Shown here: piece after piece, positions 1 through 11,044 of the stretch
Layout of the letters: the number at the start of each line of letters is the position of its first letter
Numbering within the stretch: the stretch's first letter is position 1
Source: Clitoria ternatea
Taxonomy: Eukaryota; Streptophyta; Magnoliopsida; Fabales; Fabaceae
Length of the DNA stretch: 64,000 bases
Direction: 5' to 3'
Assembly (NCBI GenBank): GCA_037962975.1
Contig: CM075669.1
Coordinates: forward strand, 109,136,501 to 109,200,500
Notes under the pieces: model-generated
Seen by the model: only the letters and a program-made list of their open reading frames with translations
Databases searched by the model: none
What the model was told of the DNA's origin: nothing
Made by a program: the position numbers and the translations under genes

Positions 1-690
1 TGTGAAAGAACTCCACTTGAGAATCTATGAACACTATAGTGGATACTTCTGACCCACCATACGCTCAGATTTCTCTAATTTCATCAAAAGGTATGAGCCC
101 TGCCAAAGAAATGCTAATAAAATACATAGCCACCTTGGAGCGCTACATGAAATTTTCCCCCTAGCCCTTCAACACTTGAGGAATAAATATTTTAGGACCT
201 TTCCCCTAGAAAAAGGACAAGTAAAATACCTACTCATCGCTACAGACCTTTTCACAAAAAGGATAGAAGTTAAGCCTCTCGCCACCATCTCCGCATCCAC
301 GGTATAAAACTTCACCTAGAGAAACATCATTTATAGACATAGGCTCTCCCACACTATCATGTCATACAACGGGTGACAATTCACAAATAAACACTTCGCT
401 GAGTTTTGCAAAAACTTAGGGATAAAATGTAGATTTTCAATAATAGAACATCCTCAAACAAATGGACAAGCTAAAGTCACCAACAAAGTCATCCTTCAAG
501 AACTGAAACGACTAAGACAAGCAAAAGGAAGGTTGGAAGAAGAACTATATAGAGCCCTTTGGTCTTACCATACAACCTCTCACTTGGCGACCAATGAAAC
601 AACCTTCTGCCTAACCTACGATGTAGACGCAATGATCCATGTGGAGTTGGGAGAACCTTCTCTTAGAAGAACCTCTTATGATGAAGAAGA
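1..690 (+). pseudogene. Ty3/gypsy integrase remnant (5' part)
   Basis: Conceptual translation gives decayed gypsy integrase: a YLLIATDLFTK segment around 218-260, an EHPQTNGQAK segment around 448-475, an ALWSYHTTSHL segment around 550-585, and GEPSLRRTS near 650-672. In-frame stops interrupt it (for example two between 300 and 320), so it is dead. The reading continues after the solo LTR at 2162, which shows that one coding region was split by an insertion. The C-terminal part resembles the Tat-type integrase at 34300-35141 in this window. Family level is clear; exact lineage is inference. Confidence 0.85.
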
Positions 691-2156
691 TTTTAGAACC
701 AAGTTTATTCTTAAAAGACTTTGGAAAACCTAAAATTTATTTTGGGAATTACAAGATTTGTTTATAACACACATCAAGGATTTTAATTAAATAAAGCCTG
801 TTTAAGTGTTATTTAACCATTTACTTGAGTGTTTCATAATACAAAGTCCGTGGTGCAAGAGTTACAATTTAAAGGGGGAGTCCATTAATTTTAAAGAAAC
901 CAAAGTTTGTGTTCAGGATGTTCAAAATTTTTCAAGTCTGACCCAATCTAAAGTCTACGTTGAGAATATTCAAAATGTTTTAAGTCTGGCCCAGTCTTAA
1001 AGTCTACATTGAGGATATCTTTTAAAACAAATTTCTTTAAGTATGTTTGTCCCAGACTTAGGACTGTTGAACCGTGTTCATCAACTAAATCACTCTTCAA
1101 ACTCAACATCTCTCTTTCATAAGGTCTTCTACCCAAGCTCTAAGACACAACAGACTCAGACTTTCCCATTTCAAGAATTGCTCTATTCAAGTCAAGTATG
1201 TACTTGCTTTAGAAATACACAAAGAAACAAAACCTCGTAGGAAAACAAACGTTTGTATGGGAAGAAAATGATGAAGCCATTTGATCACTTTAAAAAGTTG
1301 ACAACAAGTAGAGCCTAAGTCAAAAGCCTTCTGAAGGTCAAACAAGCCTTTTTCAATATTCCATGTTAGACGGAAGAGAATAAAAAAGCATTTTCTCTCT
1401 GTAGTATTCGAGACACCTTATTTTCGTGCAATACCTGGGTACCTTCCAATCTAGACATTGTCATCTTCTCTTCTCTCGTGCTCTCGTACTCAAAACACTA
1501 CTCTCTTCTTTAATGGAACAATAATGACTATATGGAAGAGTCTTTAAAAGAAGAGACCTCAGACCAGTTAATAACAGAGACATAAATGAAGAAACCAAAA
1601 ACATATACTCAATCTCAATTTTTATCAAAATTACGGCTTATAGTCTTAGTCTTAGTTTTTAGTTCAACTAACATTTACTTTATCATAATATTTTTGTACA
1701 TTATATCTAAGTTATGAAAAACCAATCTCTCTTTCATCTCAGTTTAAGGTTGATAGTCTTTATCAGTCCCAGTTTCTTACGGGGAACAATTTTGGCCTGA
1801 AGAGGCTTTTGAAACAATACTTAGGTCTGAGCCAGGAGTGGCTTGTGAAAGAATACTAAGGTTAAGCCAGAAGTTGATAGAGTCAAGAATACTTGTGGCA
1901 CAGGTATGCTGATTGTGTAAAATGCATTTTTACATAATGAAAATCCTTCAGACTAAAGGAACTGGACGTAGGTTCAAAGTTTGGAAGTGAACCAATACAG
2001 ATCTGTTGTGCAATTTCCTCTTTCCCTTCTCTTATCTAATGTCTGGGTCTGTCCCTCTTAAGTCTACTGCCGATCTTTTTTTAATAAAGTTCTTTTTTGA
2101 AAAAGAGTTTACAAACTTATTGAACCTCTCCTTCTAAGTCCATCTCCGAACCTTCA
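691..2156 (+). mobile_element. Solo LTR, copia-type, inserted in gypsy integrase
   Basis: Flanked by the 5-bp target duplication GAAGA (686-690 and 2157-2161). Its last third (about 1790-2156) matches the end of the solo LTR at 17951-19247: both share GGCCTGAAGAGGCTTTTGAA, repeated AGAATACTT phrases, and an end of the form CTTCTAAGT..GAACC.TCA. The left terminus reads TTTTAGAA where the sister copy has TGTTAAGAA, so the terminal TG appears mutated. No internal coding region is present, so it is a solo LTR of about 1.47 kb. The TSD and the resumption of integrase coding on the far side are strong evidence. Confidence 0.8.
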
Positions 2157-2161
2157 GAAGA

Positions 2162-2489
2162 GAATAACATAAAGAGACAGGAAGACCTAGACCTTAATCT
2201 GGAAGAACGGGATATAGCCTATATCAAGATACAAGCCTCTAAATAGCAATCCACTAAAAAATGGAACACCCTAATTAGACCACGACCTTTCCAAAGAAGA
2301 GATCTAGTTCCAAAAGTGGTTGGAAATAATAAAAAAGTTAGAGAAAATGGGAAACTAACAGCCAACTGGGAAGGCTTGTACAGGGTTCAAGATGTAATTG
2401 GCAAATGAGTATACCGACTTGAAAAATTAGAAAGAAGAAGCATCTCATGAACATGGAACACTACACATTTAAAGATATATTATAGTTGA
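2162..2489 (+). pseudogene. Ty3/gypsy integrase remnant (C-terminal end)
   Basis: Continues the integrase split at 690. The recognisable C-terminal segments are RPRPFQRRDLV, KLTANWEGLYRVQDVIGK and TWNTTHLKIYYS, ending in TGA at 2487-2489. The intact Tat element in this window has the equivalent NWEGPYRV..YRLENL and NLRIYYS at its end. At least three internal stops are present. The sequence directly downstream is the expected 3' untranslated region of such an element and carries a tandem repeat. Confidence 0.85.
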
Positions 2490-3195
2490 ATGTAATTAGT
2501 TACATGGCCCTATTTTTCCTACTTGAGGGGATTTTTCCTACTTGGTTTTCTCCCGGGGGGTTTTAACAAGGCCTGTCAAAATGACAATAATATAAATACA
2601 ATTTAGCTCATTAATTCATTTACGTTAAGTCCTAAAATCCCGACCTAGAAAGAAACAACAAAATTCATTTATGTTAAGTCCTAAAATCTCGACCTAGAGA
2701 ATAACGACAAAATTCGTTTATGTTAAGTCTTAAAATCCCAATCAGAGGAGTAACAGTAAATTCATTTATGTTAAGTTCTAAAATTTTGACTCGAGGAGTA
2801 ACGGTAAAATTCATTTACATTAAGTCCTAAAATTCTGACCAAGGGAGTAACAACAAATTCATTAACGTAAGTCTTAAAATCCCAACTGAGAGATTAATGA
2901 CAAATTCATTTACGTTAAGTCCTAAAATCCCGACCCAGAAAGTAATGTCAAAACTCATTTACGTTAAGTTCTAACGAATGTATTTACTTTAAGTCCTAAA
3001 ATCCCGACCAAGGGTGTAATGACAAATTCATTTATGTTAAGTCCTAAAATTCCAACCCAGGGAGTAACAACAAATTCATTTACGTTAAGTCTTAAAATCC
3101 CGACCTAGGGAGTAACAGCAAAATTCATTTACGCTAAATCTTTAAATCCCAACCAAAGGAGTAACGACAAACTCATTTATGTTAAGTCCAAGGGA
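2490..3195. repeat. 49-bp tandem repeat in gypsy 3' UTR
   Basis: From about 2612 to 3190 a unit of roughly 49 bp, with core TTTACGTTAAGTCCTAAAAT followed by CCCGACC.AGGGAGTAACGAC, repeats about 12 times with drift (cores at 2621, 2671, 2721, 2769, 2818 and onward). It starts about 120 bp after the integrase stop. That fits the hypervariable 3' UTR known from Tat/Ogre retrotransposons. No gene lies here. Confidence 0.85.
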
Positions 3196-4104
3196 GAAAC
3201 AACATTTAATTACATTAATATCCTGAGTGAAGAAGTCACATCAAGATTCATTTTCAAAACTTTAATACCCCAGGTGAGGAAGTTATGTCAACATTCGTTT
3301 ACGAAATGACAATTTTGACCAAAGCCAATAAAGGCAAAATTATAAAGATTGAGCAAACAAAGGCACAATTACGTCAAAGCGGAAAAAGCCATATTTCATT
3401 AAAAAATAATCGAGTTTATACAAAAACAAGCCTATACCGAAGAGAAAATAAAAAAAACACAAGCAGCCTCTATGAACTCAAGAAGGGGTGAATTGAGTTT
3501 TAAAACTTTCTCTCTTAAGATTATTCTTTTGATTAACTTAGTATACAATGATTAATTCAAATCATGGGCCCAACCTAGATTAGACCCATCCAACAAATAG
3601 ACAACATGTCAAGACCAGCATTATGGCATGTAATCCATGGCCTATACTAGCCTAGAACCCTTCCTCATGATCATCATATTTGTGCAACAACCCCACAATA
3701 AATATAATCTCATAAATGACAAAGGTATACTTTGTTCTCCTATTTGTTACTTGTTATAGTAATCTTATTCTCATTTGCTTTGACTTTCCCTTTTCTAATG
3801 TCATTAAACTTGAATTGACCCAATTGGTTGAAGCGATCATACCAGAAACTAGTGGTATAACTGGTTTAGGTCATCAATTGGATCAGACATACATCTAAAC
3901 CAACACAACTGTTAGTCCTCAAATTTTCAATAAAAGCTTGAATAAAAATTTCATAAAAATTATAAAAATTAGTTTAATTTGTTAGAAAATTAGGATTTAA
4001 ATTCAATAAATGGATGTTGTTGGAAATAATCTGCCCTTGATCAATTTTCTCTAGTTTTGCAGTGAAAAAGTTAAGAAATCAAGAGAAAATTACACTGGAG
4101 GAGC

Positions 4105-4405
4105 TGACGCGTAGCCTCACCCCACGCGTAGCATCAACAGCTATTTTTGATGCTGACGCTACGCATCACAGCCACGCGTAGCGTCAGTGCTGCGTGGTCT
4201 CCACCTCCACTTTGACCAACCACTCCACTTTGACCCAATAATGGGCACTCCACTCAGCCACAAGGGCCATCCCACTCACCATGAAAGGCCAAAAATCGGT
4301 GGAGACATGTCCATATGGCCAAGCATGATCAAATTTAATAATTTGAAGTGGCCATTATCAAGTGTTTAATGGAGGCTGAGTCAGGGGTGTGACGCGTAGC
4401 GTCAG
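4105..4405. repeat. GACGC/GCGTAGCGTC motif blocks
   Basis: Several copies of ACGCGTAGC(G)TCA and the inverse TGACGCTACGC lie at 4107-4190 and again at 4391-4404. The same words occur at 26921-27008 and 63123-63190, in a different LTR. They are partly self-complementary. The function is unknown to me. Confidence 0.7.
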
Positions 4406-4420
4406 CACCCTTGCTCAGCC

Positions 4421-4429
4421 CTATAAATA
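4421..4429 (+). promoter_or_regulatory. TATA box in an LTR-like promoter
   Basis: CTATAAATAG in a GC-flanked context, followed about 50 bp downstream by CATCCCATC repeats and a CT-rich leader, as in LTR U3/R junctions. No open reading frame follows, so this is probably a relic retroelement promoter, not a host gene promoter. Confidence 0.45.
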
Positions 4430-6119
4430 GGGCCATCCAACACCATTCAAATCATCCCATCCCATCCCATTCCATAGCATTTCTTTTCTCTCTTGTGCTC
4501 GACTTTAAGTACTTCTTTTGTGAGTTGTAGTTCTAGAATAGTTTTCTAGATACTTGAGTGTGTTTCGGTGTATTGTGATCATTGTATCGTGAAGTTCCCA
4601 TCGTCTTCGTAATGTCAAAATCTGTAAGTGTTGTTTCTACTTTCATCATGTGTAACTAATTTGTTTATGTTGGAATTGGTGAACTAATTTGTTGAGTATA
4701 ATGTTGTGAATTCGACCTCTGCATGTTTATGATTCAAGTCCATGTTAGTATTTTAACCTTTTATTAATATGAACGTCAAACGGGAGAATGATTTTCATGT
4801 GTATTGAAACTTGTTTTATTAGTATGAATGTCAAACGGGAGAATGATTGTTCATGTTGTATTAAAACTTGTTTTGACGAAAGTAAAAAGTTGGAATACCC
4901 TTGGTATCTCAATTCTATAGGGGTTGTTAACCATTGTTGCCATAAGGCCAGGTCTTAATGCAAGTTTTTACTGAGAAAGCTCACGAGGGATCGGACTTTA
5001 CGGTGAATTCTTAGAATTTATATCACGAGGGATCGGTTATAATGATTTTAAGCTGCAATGACATGAAACTTGATGATTAAATATGCATGTCTTGAGTTCC
5101 TCATTGTTATTCTAGATTAGGGATTCAATTTCCAACATAATTTGTTTATCTGTGTTTATCTCAAGTATCTTACCTATTCTAGATTGCAACTCATTTTTTT
5201 AGATAGATTTTATTTTCTTTTATCTTATGAACCACTCAATCATGCTATCCTGTGAATATTGTATAAATTGTATATAAATTATTCTTTTGTTTATAACTTC
5301 CTTCCCATTTACCATAGTAAATAGAAAATTACTGTTATTATTGGACTTTCAATCCCAGTGGAATGATATCTAAATTTTGAAAACTACAAATGATTGGTGC
5401 GCTTGCCAATTAACAAACCCGGTGGTGGAAAAGAACTGTTGAGATGCTATCGCCGGGTTAACAACAACCTAGTTTGAATCAACCAATTTTCAATAAACCC
5501 GGTGACTCGGTAATCCGAGATGAAACATTAACTCAAAAAGAAAAAAAAATTATGTATTGTATGGAATGACCTTCAATAGAAAATTTTAAAAGGACAAAAA
5601 TTTTGGAAGCTCAAACATTAATGGGCTTTCCAATATTTTTGAAGGTATGACCTACAACCTCTTTCCAACATAATAGGTATCTCACATTAATTGATCTAAT
5701 GTGACATTGTCAAATCTTTATAGCATGTGAATAAAACTTAATAGTTCTATAGAAGGTTAATATCAACGATCTACTCAATCAAACATAAGTCATATATGAG
5801 GACCACAAATGAATTTTTAAAATGTGAAGGACCTATTAACTTAATTATAACACAGTGATATATTTAGTCAAAATTAATTAGTTAGGAAAAGTATTTAGCG
5901 CTCTTTTTTTATTGGGTGTCTTTTAACTCTCTCTATGACACCCCGGAAAAACGGGGTAAATTTTTCGTGATTTAAAATTTATTTATAAGTAGAGTGAACG
6001 TGATATGAGACATTAAGTGACTTCCCTGGACCTTCCAATAACTCATCTCATATATGAAGATATGAGTAGGTATCAGAGTGCACACGAAATACTCAAGCAG
6101 TACCATTACAATTTCCAGC

Positions 6120-6485
6120 TGATATAATCGATTAATTCATGTGCTAATCAACTGCCCTAATCGATTACAGGAAAGGGGTTAATCGATTACCATGCCATAA
6201 TCGGTTACAGAGCAAAGGGGTAATCGATTACAGAGCTCCTGAAAATGGTACAATGAATCAGGTGTTATACCTAATCGATTACGAGACTTGGATCAATCGA
6301 TTACATTGGTTCTGCTGGGTCCATAATCGATTACGACTCTGAACACAATCAATTACATTGGTTCTATTGGGTCCATAATCGATTACATAGCTGCTTACAG
6401 ACCTGTAATCAATTAAGCTAATCGATTTCCTTAAAAACAGAAACCTTGTAATCGATTAAGCCTGTGGACTAATCGATTATACCCT
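6120..6485. repeat. AATCGATTA-rich block
   Basis: About 14 copies of AATCGATTA(C) or one-base variants within 360 bp, irregularly spaced at 20-40 bp. The core ATCGAT is palindromic. A related block with ATTCGATTA and AATCGATTA lies at 15960-16250 inside a different LTR. Such words are common in legume LTRs, which supports the host assignment. Confidence 0.8.
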
Positions 6486-9230
6486 ATCAGTATGCAGAAA
6501 TTATGCAGATTTTTGTAGAGAAGTGAACTTCTCAACTACCAAAATCCATGCAAATGATATCGGAATGCCACCAAATTTTAACACAGGCTAAAACATATTA
6601 TTTGTGACATGTGGCTACTAGCCACACTAAAAAATTCCTAGAAACGAGTAAATTATGCGCATAATTGCGTTTATCTCATTTTAAGGCAATTTGAGGCAAA
6701 CAAAGGTCTACTTTCTACAAAATTGAACCATTTCCTTCCCCACAAGTCACAATTGACATATTTAAGTCATTGCATTCCTCACAACACATTAGAACCTCAT
6801 ACATCACAAATTGACCATGCTAGTTCCTAACTTATGCATAAAACAACCATACCAAAACTTCACACATACATCATATAAGATTGAAATTCACAATTCTCAT
6901 CATCCATTCATCAAATTGGATGAGATTCAAACATCATAAGTAGTATTACACATTACCAAAGGTCATTAATGAAAATGAGCCATACACACAAGGTCTCATT
7001 TTCCTACATGACCCCCAAAATCATCATTCATCATATCAAGTTACAAAATTAGGTATATATATACATCATATACCATACAAAACAACAATATGTCGGCCAA
7101 GGCTCATCCACTTCCATTCTATATTTACCTTCACCAAAACTCGGCCTCCAAAAGAGTAGGATTTACACCACACCTACATCAAACTTAAAATGGCAACTAG
7201 GAGGTGAGTAACATAATCCAAATGAATCAAAGTCATACATTATGGTGATACTCATACTTGCTCATAGGTATGATACCTTTCTCAAGAACATCACAAATCT
7301 ATTCACATAGTATATATATCATTTATTGCCGCATATTACATACTCAATGAAATATAATCAACAACACACATATCTAATTCATTAGTCTTCTCAACATTAT
7401 CATCAAACACATAGTTAGTATCTCATTCCTTTCCTCTTTATTTCTCAATCATCCATCGCCACCACGAGCTTCCAACTAGGCATATCTCCGGCTATATGTA
7501 AATGCTCTTAAAGCTAATGCATATGCACAAAGGAATTATTATCAAATGCGGATCCGACTGTGGGAAAACAACATCAAATTAATTGTGGGACAAGCATAGG
7601 TGTGCTACTATGCCCCTACTGCAATAAAAAAATGTGTACACTTATATCTTAATTCATGCATGCTTAACAACATATTTTACTGGTACTAAACCGCTCTCGC
7701 CCATCTACAGCACTGTCACCCTGTGACTTGCGGATCAACATCGTGGCCTTAGTTGTCACAAGTGCTACGGGCCCCTCCCGAACACACATTGAGAGAGCCG
7801 TGCCCCGTCGGACGCTGAGGTAACTTGCTCACCATAGAGCCGCCCGCCCACTGGGCTTGCCACATAGGGTGCCTCATCACCAAACTATGGACAGCTTCAT
7901 GATTCCCAGAATCACTAGGGAAATACAACAATATACCCGTGCACCAGGTCGCCCTCCCACTGGGCCCGCCTAGTGGAACCCTAACATTCCACATAGGCAG
8001 CAATGATATGCCATGAATGCAATGCAATGCAAATCAAGTGCATTCTCACACTTTGCATCCTAAATGCCACTCCACAATCAACCATTTACCACTACCACTT
8101 AATGGATTTCAATATTCTCAATATCCTCAATCTTTACCAATCCTCATTGGACTCATACACATCAACAGTTAGTGGCAATCACATTTATCAATTCATACAT
8201 ACATATTTGGGATATTTCATATCATTGATTTCAATTCAAAACATGGTCTCAAACCATCATGACATATTTCAACAACATAATACCACATTCACCATCTCAA
8301 ACACATGTCACATAACATCAACCATTCTAAATGCACCCAATCACAAAATCATAACATCATCCATTCAAGCAATCACCAAAGACAACCAAATATACATATT
8401 TTCACATCACCTATGGATCAAATCATGCATTTAGAATAGTTACCCCCTCCTACCTCAAGAGAAGTAGAAATCAACGCGGTCTGATGGTCCCGCCTCGTCA
8501 ATGGGGTTATTTCCTACATTACAATATATCACATAATCAATTCTCTATTCAACCACCAAGACTCAAATGTTCATGTATTTAATAACTTGGTGTTCAATTA
8601 CATTTTAACTCTCAAACCTCTTTTATTTCATTCAATCCACCATAACCACCATGGGTTAGGTGTCACCATTCATTATTGTGATGCATTGAAAGCTAAACTC
8701 ATTCATAGGTTCCCACATTAATAAACTCCACCAACCATTTACCATCATTAATGGCCATTACTCATCATAAATTGCATCTATTATCAATAATAAATGCTCA
8801 TCTACCCACATTTCACATTTCCCCCAATTTATAAAGTTAGGGTTTCTCTAAAACCCAACAACCATCATCAATGCCCATCATTTTCATGTCATTTTCGTGT
8901 ACAACATTGTGCCTTCATACAACTCACATTAAAAACACCCCACCTTAGGGTTTCTCATCATAAATGTCTTTCCTAACATAACTCATATGCATTAACTCTC
9001 TCCCAACAACCAATACCCAAAACCTAGGGCTTAGAGCTCATGAAAATGAAAAGAAATCCTTACCTCAAGCCAAAAGAAATGAGCTCCTAGAATGGGTGAG
9101 GAGTAATATAAAAATGAGAGGGAGATGAGAGTTCCAATCACAAGCTTCACCTTCTTGCTTGATGAGGAGGACGAAAATGGAAGGTGAGAGCAATGGCACA
9201 CACCACACTTGTGAGTTTTTAGAAGAAGAA

Positions 9231-9298
<68 letters not shown>
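9231..9298. repeat. (GAT)n microsatellite, about 22 units
   Basis: Uninterrupted GAT trinucleotide run near the right end of the large solo LTR. On the minus strand it would read as a histidine run, but the surrounding frame has no other protein character. Confidence 0.97.
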
Positions 9299-9706
9299 GT
9301 AGGAGATGAAGAGATGAAGAAGAAAGGTGTTTGCCTTAGAGGGAGAAGGGTCACGTAAAAGATGAGAGGGAGGAGAAGAGATTTGTGTTTTATTTTAACT
9401 TCTCATTAAAAGTTTCTCGTTTTAGATCAAACAGGATCTCTGTTCGGACTCAATACTTTATCTAGAAAGTATTCCGAATACACGTTCGGATTCCCAAGAA
9501 TATCCTTAACAGCCCTGACCACTATTGTCTCAACCAGAGATACTTGATCCAATACCCATATTTTAATCGGGCTTAAATTCAGCTTATCCAGCTTTAATAA
9601 ATCATCAACAGTCCCCAAAATCTTAATTTAATTATTTCTAATATTTTAGGATATCAATTAATCCTCATACAAATATTTAATATTTATTTTAAAATTCAGG
9701 GTTACA

Positions 9707-10951
9707 CTCTCTAATAAAAAATATAAAATAAATAAATAATTTAAATTATATATATTGAATTTATTTTAAAAGATTTTAGATAAAAATATTTTGATTAGAA
9801 TAAACTAACGCCTCGTAGAGGCCATACTCATCACAAAAGTAAATTAATATTATAGTTAAAGAGGAGGCGTGTCATTGCAGCAAGAAATTGTTGGAAGACG
9901 TCACAGCCAATTTCGACACGTCCCCTTCTCTTGGACAATCGCAATATCCCAACAAAATACGTATGTGTTCTGATATTACCAATAATATATGGCAATACGT
10001 AATTAAATGTCGGTTTAATTTTCAGTTTGAGTTATCAAAACATTATATGAATATGCATTTTAATTTTTGGTTTATTGTATTTCAAACTTATTTAAAAATT
10101 AATGTGATATTTATTAACCTAGTGATTTAAAAAATAATAATTAGTTTAAAGAAAACATTAACCATGCTTATTTTTCTTATTATATTTGGATACATAGACC
10201 ACTAAGATATATCTAGATAGACACCAAGAGAATCAGCTAATTCGGAAAAAAGTTTATTTGATATGTAGAGTTATTAAAATAAAAAAATTTAAAAATTAAT
10301 ATTAAATCATTTAATACAATCAAAATTCCTTTAATTAAACATCCCATGATCGAAGCTTGGCATATATATATTCCAAACGGAAAGGGGCTGCAAACCAGAC
10401 GCCCAATTTAATACTAGAATATTCTTTTATTTGCTGCGAAAGAAATGATTGTAATATTCGCCTAAAATGGAATAGAATGTAATATTGATTCAAGAATTGA
10501 GCTATATCTAATTTAATTAAACTTCAAAGGTATCATTGTAAAATTTATCTTAATTACCATTATAAATTTTTATCTTAATTACCATTATAAATAGATTGTA
10601 GTAATATTTTTTTTAACTGGTCTTTCAAGATGTCTCTACAATTTATAGTTATAAGATTATATATTTATCTCCTCGGTTACAGTAGGAACCGAACTAGCTA
10701 AATGATATTTTCCAACTACAAGTAATTAATAAATATTTATTCTAATTTGTCTTAATTCACTCCATATCTACCTCTACCTCTGAAAAATCTGTACCTCCCA
10801 CAGATACCTCCAAATAAACCATGTGAAAACCATTTACGACATAGAGATAATGGGATTGTGATGTGTAAAAAACCACCTTTGTCAGAAGTAGAAAGAGATG
10901 TTTGAAGTTTAAAAAAATTCCAGCATTAATGGTTTTTTTATCTGAACTTTG
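9707..10951. other. AT-rich upstream region of the nucleoredoxin gene
   Basis: Very AT-rich, with no coding signal or recognisable repeat boundary. Two nearly identical TTACCATTATAAAT phrases occur around 10555-10590. It separates the solo LTR from the host promoter by about 1.2 kb. Confidence 0.6.
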
Positions 10952-10961
10952 TATATAAATA
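10952..10961 (+). promoter_or_regulatory. TATA box of the nucleoredoxin gene
   Basis: TATATAAATA lies 84-93 bp upstream of the predicted ATG at 11045. A start of transcription around 10985-10995 would leave a 50-60 nt leader, a normal spacing for a plant gene. Confidence 0.7.
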
Positions 10962-11044
10962 GTACTCGCTAGTAGTTTAGTTATGTTCTACATTATCTTT
11001 ATTACTCGTGTTCTGTTCTGTGTGCGTAGTTCGCATTTACTAAG

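Larger units (their letters stand above)
3196..5935. other. Gene-free, LTR-like intergenic region
   Basis: No supported coding region. 3470-3530 contains AAGGGGTGAATTGAG, a phrase that recurs in the LTR-like block at 14943 and is typical of copia LTR edges in legumes. 4070-4640 looks like an LTR U3/R region: GC-rich motif blocks, then a TATA box, then a pyrimidine-rich stretch. Two near-identical phrases, AACGTCAAACGGGAGAATGA and its variant, occur at 4770 and 4828. 5340-5520 has AACAAACCCGGTGG-type repeats. Boundaries of the parent element(s) could not be fixed. Confidence 0.5.
5936..9706. mobile_element. Large solo LTR (3.77 kb)
   Basis: Begins TGACACCCCGG and ends GGGTTACA, with CTCTCTA directly on both outer sides (5929-5935 and 9707-9713). 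The CT-repeat context makes the exact TSD length ambiguous. No gag or pol signal lies inside. The content resembles the block 26858-27736/60650-63322 (an AGGTGAGTAAC-type phrase near the middle, similar ends), so both are probably LTRs of large gypsy elements. Short open frames here (8003-8434 and the poly-histidine frame at 9031-9354) are by-products of composition. Confidence 0.65.

Noticed and set aside
8003..8434. 143-codon plus-strand frame
   Set aside because: His/Ile/Ser-rich translation of AT-rich LTR sequence; no family similarity and located inside a solo LTR.
9031..9354. Minus-strand frame with a long histidine run
   Set aside because: It only reads the (GAT)n microsatellite within an LTR; no domain or conserved context.
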